Source: Bacteroidales bacterium
Lineage (GTDB): Bacteria > Bacteroidota > Bacteroidia > Bacteroidales > JAFGUD01
Assembly: GCA_016936595.1 (NCBI GenBank)
Contig: JAFGXO010000068.1
Span: 1-32,311 of the forward strand
Reading direction: 5' to 3'
DNA length: 32,311 bases
The notes under the pieces were generated by a model that was given only the letters and a program-made list of their open reading frames with translations, was not told the origin of the DNA and made no database searches. Shown piece after piece: positions 23,999 to 30,994 of this stretch. A program made the translations under genes and the position numbers. Within the stretch, counting starts at the first letter, position 1, and every line of letters begins with the position of its first letter.

Positions 23999-25756
23999 AT
24001 GCGGGTTCCAATTTCAATAAAATTAATAATTTATTTTCTGTTAATTAGTATTTCTTCAATATTTATTGTTGGAAAATTTTCTTTTTATAAAGCCAAAGAA
24101 GCTCTGATTGAAAGAACTTTTGACCAGTTAATTTCATTAAGAGTTGAAAAAGAGAAACGCTTGCAGAGCTTTTTTGACCAATGTAGTAATGATATAACAA
24201 ATATTACTTCGTTAAATGACGTAAAAATAATTCTGAATAATATTAAAAAATGTGATATTGATTCTTTCGGTTCGTCCAAAATTATGAGCAAATATATACT
24301 CGGTTATCTTCAGGCAAACAATAAATTTAATAAAATTATTTTTATTGATACTTCTTCTGCTTTTTTTGGTTATGATGTTAAAAATTCTGATAACCAATGC
24401 TTTGATACTTTATTGTATTTTGATTTTAATGAAGAAATTATTGTTTCCGAAGATGTTAAAATAATTGAATCTGTTGCTTCTACGGGTGAATTTTTTATAA
24501 ATATTGGTAAAGTTATAAAAAATGATGATAGTGTCTTGCTTGGAGTTGTAATTCTTGAAATTTCTTATGATCCAATTGATGATATTATGTTTGAAGATAA
24601 TATTCACAATGGACTTGGAAAATCCGGTGAAGTTTATCTTGTTGGCACTGATTTTCTTATGCGTAGTTCGTCCAGATTTATTAGTAATTCAAAATTTATA
24701 ACTCTTGTAAAAACAATTGGCGTTAAAAATTCAATTAATAATAATCCGGGCAAAAATATTATTGACGATTATCGGGGGATAAAAGTTTTTAGTTCTTATA
24801 AAAAATTAGAAATAGGAGGTTTAGATTGGATTATTTTGTCTGAAATTGATGAGTATGAAGCCATGCAATTAATTAAAAGTGTTGAAAACAATATTATTTA
24901 TTTAAGCATTATTATTTCTTTGCTTTTAATGGGTATTGTTGCTGCTATTTCTTCAAATATCACATCTCCTATCCGAAAATTACAGGCCGAAACCGAAAAA
25001 ATATATCGTGGAGAGTACGGACAAATTATCAATTTGGAATATAATAATGAAATTGGCGACTTGATAAATGCGTTCAATAGAATGTCGGTTCAACTTAAGG
25101 AACAAGCAGAAAGACTTGAATATGAGCAAGTTATACGAACAACTTATGTGATTGATGGTCAAGAGGCAGAAAGACAACGTTTGTCGAGAGAATTACACGA
25201 TGGATTGGCTCAGTACATTTTGGCCATAAAGCTTAAACTTGAACATGCCTTGAGTGTTGGTGGCGAAAAACAAAAAATGTTAATTGAGCAAACCAAAGAT
25301 TTATTTACCGAAACAATAAAAGAAATTCGTAATATTTCAAATAATTTAATGCCTTCGGTTTTGAGTAAATATGGTATTATTAAGGCTGTCGAAAACCTTT
25401 CTGCTTCTGTTAATTCGGATTCCAAACTTAATTTTACATTTGAATCTGATTTTTTAAACAATTTTTTAAATCAAAAAATGCAGATATATATTTATAGAAT
25501 TATTCAGGAAGCATTAAATAACACATTAAAACACGCCCAAGCAAATAATTTTTATGTTAGTTTTGTCGAAAAAGAAAACGAATTATTCATTTTAATTAAA
25601 GATGATGGAAAGGGTTTTGACGTTTCTCAAAAATCTGTAAAATCCGGTAATGGATTGGTAAATATAAGAGAAAGGGTAAATTTATTATCCGGAAAAATTC
25701 TAATAGAAACTGCCTTAAATGAGGGCTTTTGTTTAAAAATATCAATTCCTGTTTAA
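23999..25756 (+). CDS. Cache-HAMP sensor histidine kinase of the NarL/DegS (HisKA_3) type
   Basis: 585 residues. Membrane helix 1 (about 8-25), a periplasmic dCache-like sensor (about 35-290, with GKSGEVYLVGTDFLMRSSSRF near 207-227), membrane helix 2 (about 299-320), HAMP (about 321-372), then HisKA_3 with the phospho-acceptor H400 in RQRLSRELHDGLAQY. The HATPase domain keeps the N box (EALNNTLKHA, near 505-513), DDGKGF (535-540) and GNGLVNIRERV (550-560). It should autophosphorylate on H400 in response to a small periplasmic ligand and phosphorylate the regulator downstream, whose start is 2 bp after this stop. GTDGLMRSDSRF-like Cache domains often sense amino acids or small organic acids; the ligand here is unknown. 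Confidence 0.92.
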   Translation: MRVPISIKLIIYFLLISISSIFIVGKFSFYKAKEALIERTFDQLISLRVEKEKRLQSFFDQCSNDITNITSLNDVKIILNNIKKCDIDSFGSSKIMSKYILGYLQANNKFNKIIFIDTSSAFFGYDVKNSDNQCFDTLLYFDFNEEIIVSEDVKIIESVASTGEFFINIGKVIKNDDSVLLGVVILEISYDPIDDIMFEDNIHNGLGKSGEVYLVGTDFLMRSSSRFISNSKFITLVKTIGVKNSINNNPGKNIIDDYRGIKVFSSYKKLEIGGLDWIILSEIDEYEAMQLIKSVENNIIYLSIIISLLLMGIVAAISSNITSPIRKLQAETEKIYRGEYGQIINLEYNNEIGDLINAFNRMSVQLKEQAERLEYEQVIRTTYVIDGQEAERQRLSRELHDGLAQYILAIKLKLEHALSVGGEKQKMLIEQTKDLFTETIKEIRNISNNLMPSVLSKYGIIKAVENLSASVNSDSKLNFTFESDFLNNFLNQKMQIYIYRIIQEALNNTLKHAQANNFYVSFVEKENELFILIKDDGKGFDVSQKSVKSGNGLVNIRERVNLLSGKILIETALNEGFCLKISIPV

Positions 25757-25758
25757 AA

Positions 25759-26418
25759 ATGAAAAATTATAAAATTATATTAGTCGATGATCACCAATTA
25801 TTCCGAGATGGTATTAAATCTTTGCTTTTAAGCGAAGCTCATATTGATATTGTTGGCGAATTTTGTTCGGGAAATGAACTTTTGCGTTTTTTAGATGCCG
25901 GTAAAATTGTTGATATTGTTATCTCTGATATTTCGATGCCGGACATGAACGGTTTGGATTTAACTAAAATATTGACTGAAAAATATCCCTTAATAAAAGT
26001 CATTATCTTGTCGATGCACATTAATGAAGAATATATTTTTGAGGCAATACAAAACGGGGCAAGAGGATATTTGCCAAAAGACACAAATAGAGAAGAATTA
26101 CTTGAAGCTATTTTGCAGATAACTAACGGAGAAGAGTATTATAGTAAGGAAGTTTCTCAAATTGCACTAAAAAGTTTTATTAGTAAATCAAAACAAAAAA
26201 CAAAGGAAGAAATAATTACAGAAACATTAACCGAAAGAGAATTGGAGATCGTAAAATTAGTTGCAGAAGGGTATATGAACAAAGAAATATCGGCAAAATT
26301 GAATATTAGCATTCGCACTGTTGATAATCATAAAGCTCGTGTTATGCAAAAACTAAATTTAAAATCGTCTATTGATATAGTTAAATATGCCATCAAGAAT
26401 GAGATTATTAGTTTGTAA
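25759..26418 (+). CDS. NarL/FixJ-family response regulator (receiver plus LuxR-type HTH)
   Basis: 219 residues from the ATG at 25759. A longer in-frame start at 25729 would overlap the kinase by 28 bp and add ten residues before the canonical MKNYKIILVDDHQLFRDG, so 25759 is preferred. Receiver: D10/D11, phospho-acceptor D57 (VISDISMPDMNG), S85 region (VIILSMH) and K107 (YLPKDT). HTH: LTERELEIVKLVAEGYMNKEISAKL followed by ISIRTVDNHKARVMQKL, the typical GerE/LuxR DNA-binding helices. Partner of the kinase just upstream. Targets may include the ATP-grasp operon itself. A hairpin follows at 26462-26494. Confidence 0.93.
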   Translation: MKNYKIILVDDHQLFRDGIKSLLLSEAHIDIVGEFCSGNELLRFLDAGKIVDIVISDISMPDMNGLDLTKILTEKYPLIKVIILSMHINEEYIFEAIQNGARGYLPKDTNREELLEAILQITNGEEYYSKEVSQIALKSFISKSKQKTKEEIITETLTERELEIVKLVAEGYMNKEISAKLNISIRTVDNHKARVMQKLNLKSSIDIVKYAIKNEIISL

Positions 26419-26461
26419 TTCCTTCACTGTTTCGGATTTGGAACATTCGTCCCCCTCAATC

Positions 26462-26494
26462 GCTGTTTCAGATTTGTTACCTGAAACAGCTTTT
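26462..26494 (+). terminator. Terminator after the response regulator
   Basis: GCTGTTTCAG (26462-26471) pairs perfectly with CTGAAACAGC (26481-26490) around a nine-base loop, followed by TTTT. The T-run is short. It lies between this operon and the convergent lipoprotein gene. A near copy of its left arm (CTGTTTCGGATTTGGAAC, 26427-26444) lies 36 bp upstream and could pair alternatively with the right arm. Confidence 0.7.
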
Positions 26495-26516
26495 GGGGAA
26501 TAACTTTTTTATAGTA

Positions 26517-27206
26517 TTATTCAATATACATTGTAAAACTATAAACAATAATGTCTAGACCATCTAATCTACTATCGTCTGAACTTAGCTCAACATCACC
26601 CAAAGTAAATTCAGCTCCATCATAAGAAAGTAAATCTAATGATATTTTAACACGAGAGTTTGAAAGATTAGAATTTGCTGTTTCAAAAACACTTCCGGAA
26701 TAATCCCAGCCAAAGCCATAAAACTGAATATCATCGCCATTCCAAGTTACTAAGTCAGGCAAACTCATTCCTAAGTACAAACCATTTTCAGCTTCTACTT
26801 TTTGTGTGCCTACTAATTCATAGTTCCTATCGTAAACATTGTATGATGCTTCAATAAAGGACGTTGTAGAGTTATCATCTTCCCAAACATATTGTATTAT
26901 GTATCCGTTTTGTGGATTTGTTAAAACAGTGGCTTCTTTTTCAACTGTTCCTTCGGCATAATATACAGTAATATCTTCTAAATTAGTTTCACCAAATTGT
27001 GTAATTAAATCTGCCTTATTTAAGATTGTTGCATAATGTTCAAACTTACTGAAATCTATTACATTTAATCCATCATCATCAACAACAACATCGTTGTTAT
27101 CGTTATTATCGTTAATCTCTGTGTTATCGTTAGAATTGTTTCCACATGAAAATAACATTGTTGTTATTAATATTATTCCTAATAAATTGATTGATAATTT
27201 TTTCAT
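26517..27206 (-). CDS. Lipoprotein of unknown function
   Basis: 229 residues. A signal sequence with a lipobox (MLFSC, Cys21) predicts lipidation and surface or periplasmic location. An Asn/Asp-rich linker follows (about 22-46; runs of NDNN and VVVDDDG). The rest looks beta-rich: VYYAEGTVEKEATVLTNPQ, YIIQYVWEDD, ASYNVYDRNYELVGTQ, LYLGMSLPDLVTWNGDDIQFYGFGWDY and a C-terminal KISLDLLS/VELSSDDSRLDGLDIIVYSF. This resembles small Bacteroidota lipoproteins with a 'G(M/L)SL.DL...NG..F.F.G(W/F)DY' core, for which I know no function. Monocistronic, convergent to the response regulator. A TATTTTTG -7-like box lies on the minus strand at 27234-27241. Confidence 0.75.
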   Translation of the reverse strand: MKKLSINLLGIILITTMLFSCGNNSNDNTEINDNNDNNDVVVDDDGLNVIDFSKFEHYATILNKADLITQFGETNLEDITVYYAEGTVEKEATVLTNPQNGYIIQYVWEDDNSTTSFIEASYNVYDRNYELVGTQKVEAENGLYLGMSLPDLVTWNGDDIQFYGFGWDYSGSVFETANSNLSNSRVKISLDLLSYDGAEFTLGDVELSSDDSRLDGLDIIVYSFTMYIE

Positions 27207-27233
27207 TATTTTAAATTTTAAGTTTTGAGTTCA

Positions 27234-27241
27234 CAAAAATA
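27234..27241 (-). promoter_or_regulatory. Putative -7 box of the lipoprotein gene
   Basis: On the minus strand TATTTTTG fits TAnnTTTG, 27 bp before the ATG at 27206. No TTTG is found at 19-bp spacing (one lies at about 13 bp), so support is partial. Confidence 0.35.
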
Positions 27242-27242
27242 A

Positions 27243-27428
27243 TCAAATTCTTGCCAAATCATAATAATATCCTTTTTGTTCCGCGAGTTCTTTGTGAGTG
27301 TACCTTTCAATAATTTTATCTGCGTTTTTAATGTTAAAAATTTGTTCAGTTGATTTTTTTGTTATTAAATAATTGATAAATACTATTATTAGTGTTGTGG
27401 CATGTTGCATTTTTTTATTTTTAAACAC
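27243..27428 (-). pseudogene. Remnant of an ABC transporter ATPase C-terminus
   Basis: A 61-codon frame ends in IKNADKIIERYTHKELAEQ then KGYYYDLARI (residues 33-61, about 27246-27332). This is the end of an ABC exporter nucleotide-binding domain, normally (STI)KNADKI, a 'V.E.G.I.E.GTH.EL' turn, then KGYYY.L. Compared with that pattern, the eight or so residues between DKII and ER are missing and Gly is replaced by Tyr. Nothing before residue 33 contains Walker A, signature or Walker B motifs, so this is a gene fragment, not a functional small protein. The rest of the transporter is not in the window. It lies upstream of the lipoprotein gene and just before the flotillin cluster. Confidence 0.65.
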
Positions 27429-27540
27429 TTAAAAAAAAGTTTAAGGATTTAATTTTTTTTGCAAAATTTAAATTTCGAATTATTAAAACATAGATTATAA
27501 TATTTTTTAAAAAAAATTTATATTTTAGCAAAAAAAAAGA

Positions 27541-28245
27541 TTGGTCGAATTATTCAAATATAGTTTTTCGTTATCAAACATTATTCCTTCTGTATTTTTA
27601 GTTCTTATATTAATATATTGGGGTACAGTTTTTATTGGATTACTTGATTTAAGTTCGTTTGATTTCGACATTGATACTCACGTAGATATTGATGTAGATG
27701 TTGATACTCATATTGATATTGACACACATGTTGAAACAGGCTCAGAGTTTGATATGAACTCTGAAGTTGATGCCTCCGGACATATTGGAGAGCCAAATTT
27801 TTTCATTAAATCTCTTCAATTTTTTAATATCGGGAAAATACCTTTTATGGTGTTTTTAAGTATTTTATCTCTTCCATTGTGGACAATAACTATACTAACA
27901 AATTACTATTTAGGCATAGAAAAATTCTTTATTTCATTATTGATGTTTATTCCTGCTTTAATTGTAAGTATGTTTTTAGCTAAATTTATTAGTAATCCTA
28001 TAGCTAAAATGTTTAAAAAAATTGATGCTCATTCCGGAGTGCCCGAAAAATTTAAAGGAAAAACGGCATTTGTTAGAATTACTCTTAGTGAAGATTCCGA
28101 CGGACAAATTGAAATAGTACGAAATGGAGCTACTGCATATTTAACTGCTCGTTCTATATCAGGAACTATTGAAACTGGGCAGGAAGTTTTAATAATTGAT
28201 TACTTAGAAGAAGAAAAATATTTCATTGTTGAACCTTATAATTAA
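27541..28245 (+). CDS. YqiJ/NfeD-like membrane protein with OB-fold domain (flotillin partner)
   Basis: 234 residues from a TTG start; the first in-frame ATG is about 70 codons in and would remove the first membrane helix, so TTG is preferred. Membrane helix 1 (about 12-34) is followed by an acidic, His-containing segment (about 40-72: DFDIDTHVDIDVDVDTHIDI and so on), two more membrane helices (about 97-118, 125-148), and a C-terminal OB-fold (about 165-234; GVPEKFKGKTAFVRITL, QEVLIIDYLEEEKYFIVEPY). It is placed 12 bp before a flotillin gene, like yqiJ before yqiK in E. coli. NfeD/YqiJ proteins work with flotillins in membrane organisation or membrane stress. The exact role is not established. 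Confidence 0.78.
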   Translation: MVELFKYSFSLSNIIPSVFLVLILIYWGTVFIGLLDLSSFDFDIDTHVDIDVDVDTHIDIDTHVETGSEFDMNSEVDASGHIGEPNFFIKSLQFFNIGKIPFMVFLSILSLPLWTITILTNYYLGIEKFFISLLMFIPALIVSMFLAKFISNPIAKMFKKIDAHSGVPEKFKGKTAFVRITLSEDSDGQIEIVRNGATAYLTARSISGTIETGQEVLIIDYLEEEKYFIVEPYN

Positions 28246-28257
28246 AAAATTTAAAAA

Positions 28258-30645
28258 ATGATTAACTCAGTTCTTTTTATTGGTTATGTGCCGGTAGTAA
28301 TAATTGCTATTTCTGCTGTTTTTATAATCGGTTTTGCGGCTTTAATTATAAAATGGTACAAAAAACCTATTCATGGTAAAGCACTTGTTCGTTCGGGACA
28401 AGGAGGTACAAAAATTGTTTTTGAAAAAGGTTTTTTTGTAATTCCTGTTTTGCACCGCTTAGAAGTGATGGACATTACTCTAAAAACAATTGACATTAGC
28501 AGAATTGGAGTAGATGGATTAATTTGTAAAGATAATGTTAGAGCAGATATTAAAGTTACATTTTTTGTAAGAGTTAATAACACGTTCGAACACGCAAAAG
28601 ATGTAGCCTTATCAATTGGGTGCGAAAGAGCTTCAGCAAAAGAAACATTAGAAAATTTATTTGAAGCGAAATTTTCCGAAGCTCTTAAAACTGTTGGTAA
28701 ACGCTTTGATTTTGTTGACTTATACAACGAAAGAGATGAATTTAGACGCCAAATTGTTGCCTTAATCGGTAAAAATCTTAACGGTTATTTGTTCGATGAC
28801 TGTGCAATTGACTATTTAGAGCAAACTCCGCTCGAATCAATGAAAGAACGAAATATCTTAGATGCCGAAGGTATTAAAAAAATCATTGAACTTACATCAA
28901 CTCAACAAATTAAAGCAAATTTAATTGAAAGAGAAAAAGAAAAAACAATTAAAAAACAAGACGTTGAAGCAAGAGAAATTATATTAACTTATGAACGACA
29001 ACTTGCTCAAAAAGAAGAAACTCAAAAAAGAGAAATAGCAAACATAAAAGACAAAGAAGCAGCAGAAACAATAAAAGTAGCACAAGAACAACTTGAAATC
29101 TCTGAAAAATCAAAAATTGCTTCACTTGAAGCAATTGAAGTTGCTCAACAAAGAAAAGAAAAAGAAGTTATTGTAGCATTGTGGGATAAAGAAAAAGTAA
29201 ATGCCGTTGAGCAAGAAATAATGGAACGCGAAAAAATGCTTGAACTCACAAAACGAGAAAAGATAGTAGCGTTGGCAGAAATTGAAAAAAACAAAGAAAT
29301 TGAATTAGAAAAAGCTAAAATTCAAGAAATAATTAGAGAGAGAGTTAAAGTTCAAAAAGATGTTGTTGTTGAAGAACAAAAAATTAAAGACACCGAAGAA
29401 TTTGCTACTGCTGAACGAAAAAAACGAGTTGCAATTATTAATGCCGAAGAAATAGCTGAACAAGCTCTTGTTAAACAAATTAAAAACGCAGAAGCCAACA
29501 GAACATCAACTCAAATAAATGGAGAAGCTCAAAAAATTTCAGCAGAATTTAATGCAAAACAAAAAATAATTGAGGCAGAAACTTCTTTTGCTGCTGCCGG
29601 AAAAGAATCCGAAGCTATTAAAACTCTTGCCGAAGCCGAAGCTGCTAAAGAATCTGCTCTTGGAAAAGCCGAAGCACAAGTTATTGAAGCTAAAGCTGCT
29701 GCAATGCTTAAAGATGGCGAAACCGAAGCAAAAATTCTTGAAATGAAAGCTATTGCCGAAGCCAAAGGTGTTGAAGCTAAAGCTAAAGCTAAAGCTCAGG
29801 AAGTTACTCTAGTAACCACAGCCGAGGCAAATGCTCTTTTACAAACCGGACAAGCCGAAGCAAAAGTTATTGAACAAAAAGGACTTGCCGAAGCCGGCGC
29901 TTTATTCCAAAAAGGTGAAGCCGAAGCAAACGTTCTTAAGCAAAAAGGTCTTTCCGAAGCTGATATCCTTAAACAAAAAGGTCTTTCCGAAGCCGAAATA
30001 ATTACTTCAAAAGCATTGGCGAACGAAAAACAAGGGCTTGCCGAAGCAAAAATTATTCAGGAAAAACTTTCTGCCGAAGCTAAAGGTATTGACGATAAAG
30101 CTGCTGCAATGAAAAAACTCGACGGTGTTGGTAAAGACCATGAAGAGTTTAAACTTCAATTACAAAAAGATAAAGAAGTTGAAATCGCTCAAATAAATAT
30201 TCATGCTGCTATTGCCGATGCTCAGGCTAAAGTAATTGCCGAAGCTCTCAAATCTGCTAAAATTGATATCGTTGGCGGCGAAACTATGTTCTTCGAAAAA
30301 ATTATCGGCTCAATAACAAGAGGTAAAAATATTGACACATTATTTGACAACTCTCAAGTTTTGGCTTCTGTAAAAGATAAATTTATTCCCGAAAAATCTT
30401 TAAAAAAACAAACTGTTGAAAAAGATTCTAACTCGGAAAATTTAATTGAAAACAAAGTTAAGAGTGTAATAGAAAAATATCAATTATTGATTGATGGATT
30501 TAAAGACATGACAATACAGGAGGCTCTCGAAAATCTACTTACTAAAATGGTTGATAATGATACTAAAAATTATATTAAAGGACTGATTATTTCAACCAAA
30601 GACGAAGGAATTGCACAAACTATTGTGAAAACTTTAGGATTTTAA
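28258..30645 (+). CDS. Large flotillin family (SPFH) protein, YqiK-like
   Basis: 795 residues, long for the family (about 500-550 in E. coli YqiK, from memory). One N-terminal membrane helix (about 8-32) anchors it. The SPFH domain follows (about 35-215: KALVRSGQGG, GFFVIPVLHRLEVMDITLKT, DNVRADIKVTFFVRVN, LSIGCERASAKETLENLFEAKFSEALKTV, YFDDC-like LFDDCAIDYLEQTPL). A long charged coiled coil runs from about 220 to 460, then an Ala/Glu/Lys-rich region with ten successive 11-residue repeats (residues 482-591). The C-terminus (about 640-795) is flotillin-like and then unique. Flotillins assemble into membrane cages or microdomains. It is followed by a strong terminator and preceded by a YqiJ-like partner. 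The extra length comes mainly from the repeats and the C-terminal extension. Confidence 0.9.
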   Translation: MINSVLFIGYVPVVIIAISAVFIIGFAALIIKWYKKPIHGKALVRSGQGGTKIVFEKGFFVIPVLHRLEVMDITLKTIDISRIGVDGLICKDNVRADIKVTFFVRVNNTFEHAKDVALSIGCERASAKETLENLFEAKFSEALKTVGKRFDFVDLYNERDEFRRQIVALIGKNLNGYLFDDCAIDYLEQTPLESMKERNILDAEGIKKIIELTSTQQIKANLIEREKEKTIKKQDVEAREIILTYERQLAQKEETQKREIANIKDKEAAETIKVAQEQLEISEKSKIASLEAIEVAQQRKEKEVIVALWDKEKVNAVEQEIMEREKMLELTKREKIVALAEIEKNKEIELEKAKIQEIIRERVKVQKDVVVEEQKIKDTEEFATAERKKRVAIINAEEIAEQALVKQIKNAEANRTSTQINGEAQKISAEFNAKQKIIEAETSFAAAGKESEAIKTLAEAEAAKESALGKAEAQVIEAKAAAMLKDGETEAKILEMKAIAEAKGVEAKAKAKAQEVTLVTTAEANALLQTGQAEAKVIEQKGLAEAGALFQKGEAEANVLKQKGLSEADILKQKGLSEAEIITSKALANEKQGLAEAKIIQEKLSAEAKGIDDKAAAMKKLDGVGKDHEEFKLQLQKDKEVEIAQINIHAAIADAQAKVIAEALKSAKIDIVGGETMFFEKIIGSITRGKNIDTLFDNSQVLASVKDKFIPEKSLKKQTVEKDSNSENLIENKVKSVIEKYQLLIDGFKDMTIQEALENLLTKMVDNDTKNYIKGLIISTKDEGIAQTIVKTLGF
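29701..30030 (+). repeat. Ten 11-residue repeats within the flotillin
   Basis: Codons 482-591 fall into ten consecutive 11-residue units with a pattern of two to four apolar/polar residues, Q/K, K/T-G, and A/S-E-A. Examples: ALLQTGQAEAK, VIEQKGLAEAG, ALFQKGEAEAN, VLKQKGLSEAD, ILKQKGLSEAE. Two units (29932-29964 and 29965-29997) are nearly identical at the DNA level, so the array has expanded by 33-bp duplication. An 11-residue period suits a long, slightly right-handed helix such as the wall of an SPFH cage. Confidence 0.85.
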
Positions 30646-30655
30646 TCCAAAATTT

Positions 30656-30697
30656 GAAGTGTTTTTTAAAATGTTGATTTTAGAAAACACTTCTTTT
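30656..30697 (+). terminator. Terminator of the YqiJ/flotillin operon
   Basis: A 16-bp stem pairs 30656-30671 with 30678-30693 (one G:U pair) around the loop TGTTGA and is followed by TTTT. It begins 10 bp after the flotillin stop. The next gene therefore probably has its own promoter. Confidence 0.85.
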
Positions 30698-30994
30698 ATA
30701 CTTTAATTTTAATATAATAATCCAACTGGTGTCCTGACTAAATTACGAGTAAAATTTTAAGTGTTTTATTTTTATCAACTTACAATTCCCACTTAAAAAT
30801 AGCTTGTACCGATTTTTCGGGGGGGCGGAAGATGTTACCTTAAAAGCCTTAAATTCAATTAGTTGCAAAAGTATTTCGGATAATTTTGATGGGATTATTT
30901 AAAATTGAAGTATTTGTGTTTATTTTTCATATAAAATAGTTTGAAAAATATTTATTCATGCTTCATTTCTTAATCAGAAATAAACTTACTTAAA
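30698..30994. other. Gene-free stretch with a G-run
   Basis: About 300 bp between the flotillin terminator and the next ATG. It contains a run of seven G (30819-30825) within ...TTTTTCGGGGGGGCGG, striking in this AT-rich DNA. A start-less open stretch (30741-30902) crosses it but is not recognisable. No clear TAnnTTTG promoter was found. Confidence 0.5.

Noticed and set aside
25729-25758. Upstream start of the response regulator, ten residues earlier
   Set aside because: It would overlap the kinase by 28 bp and add a tail not seen before the canonical MKNYKIILVDD start; the ATG at 25759, 2 bp after the kinase stop, is a better fit.
28371-28727. 118-codon minus-strand frame inside the flotillin SPFH domain
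   Set aside because: Antisense to conserved SPFH sequence, no motif or promoter; a shadow frame.
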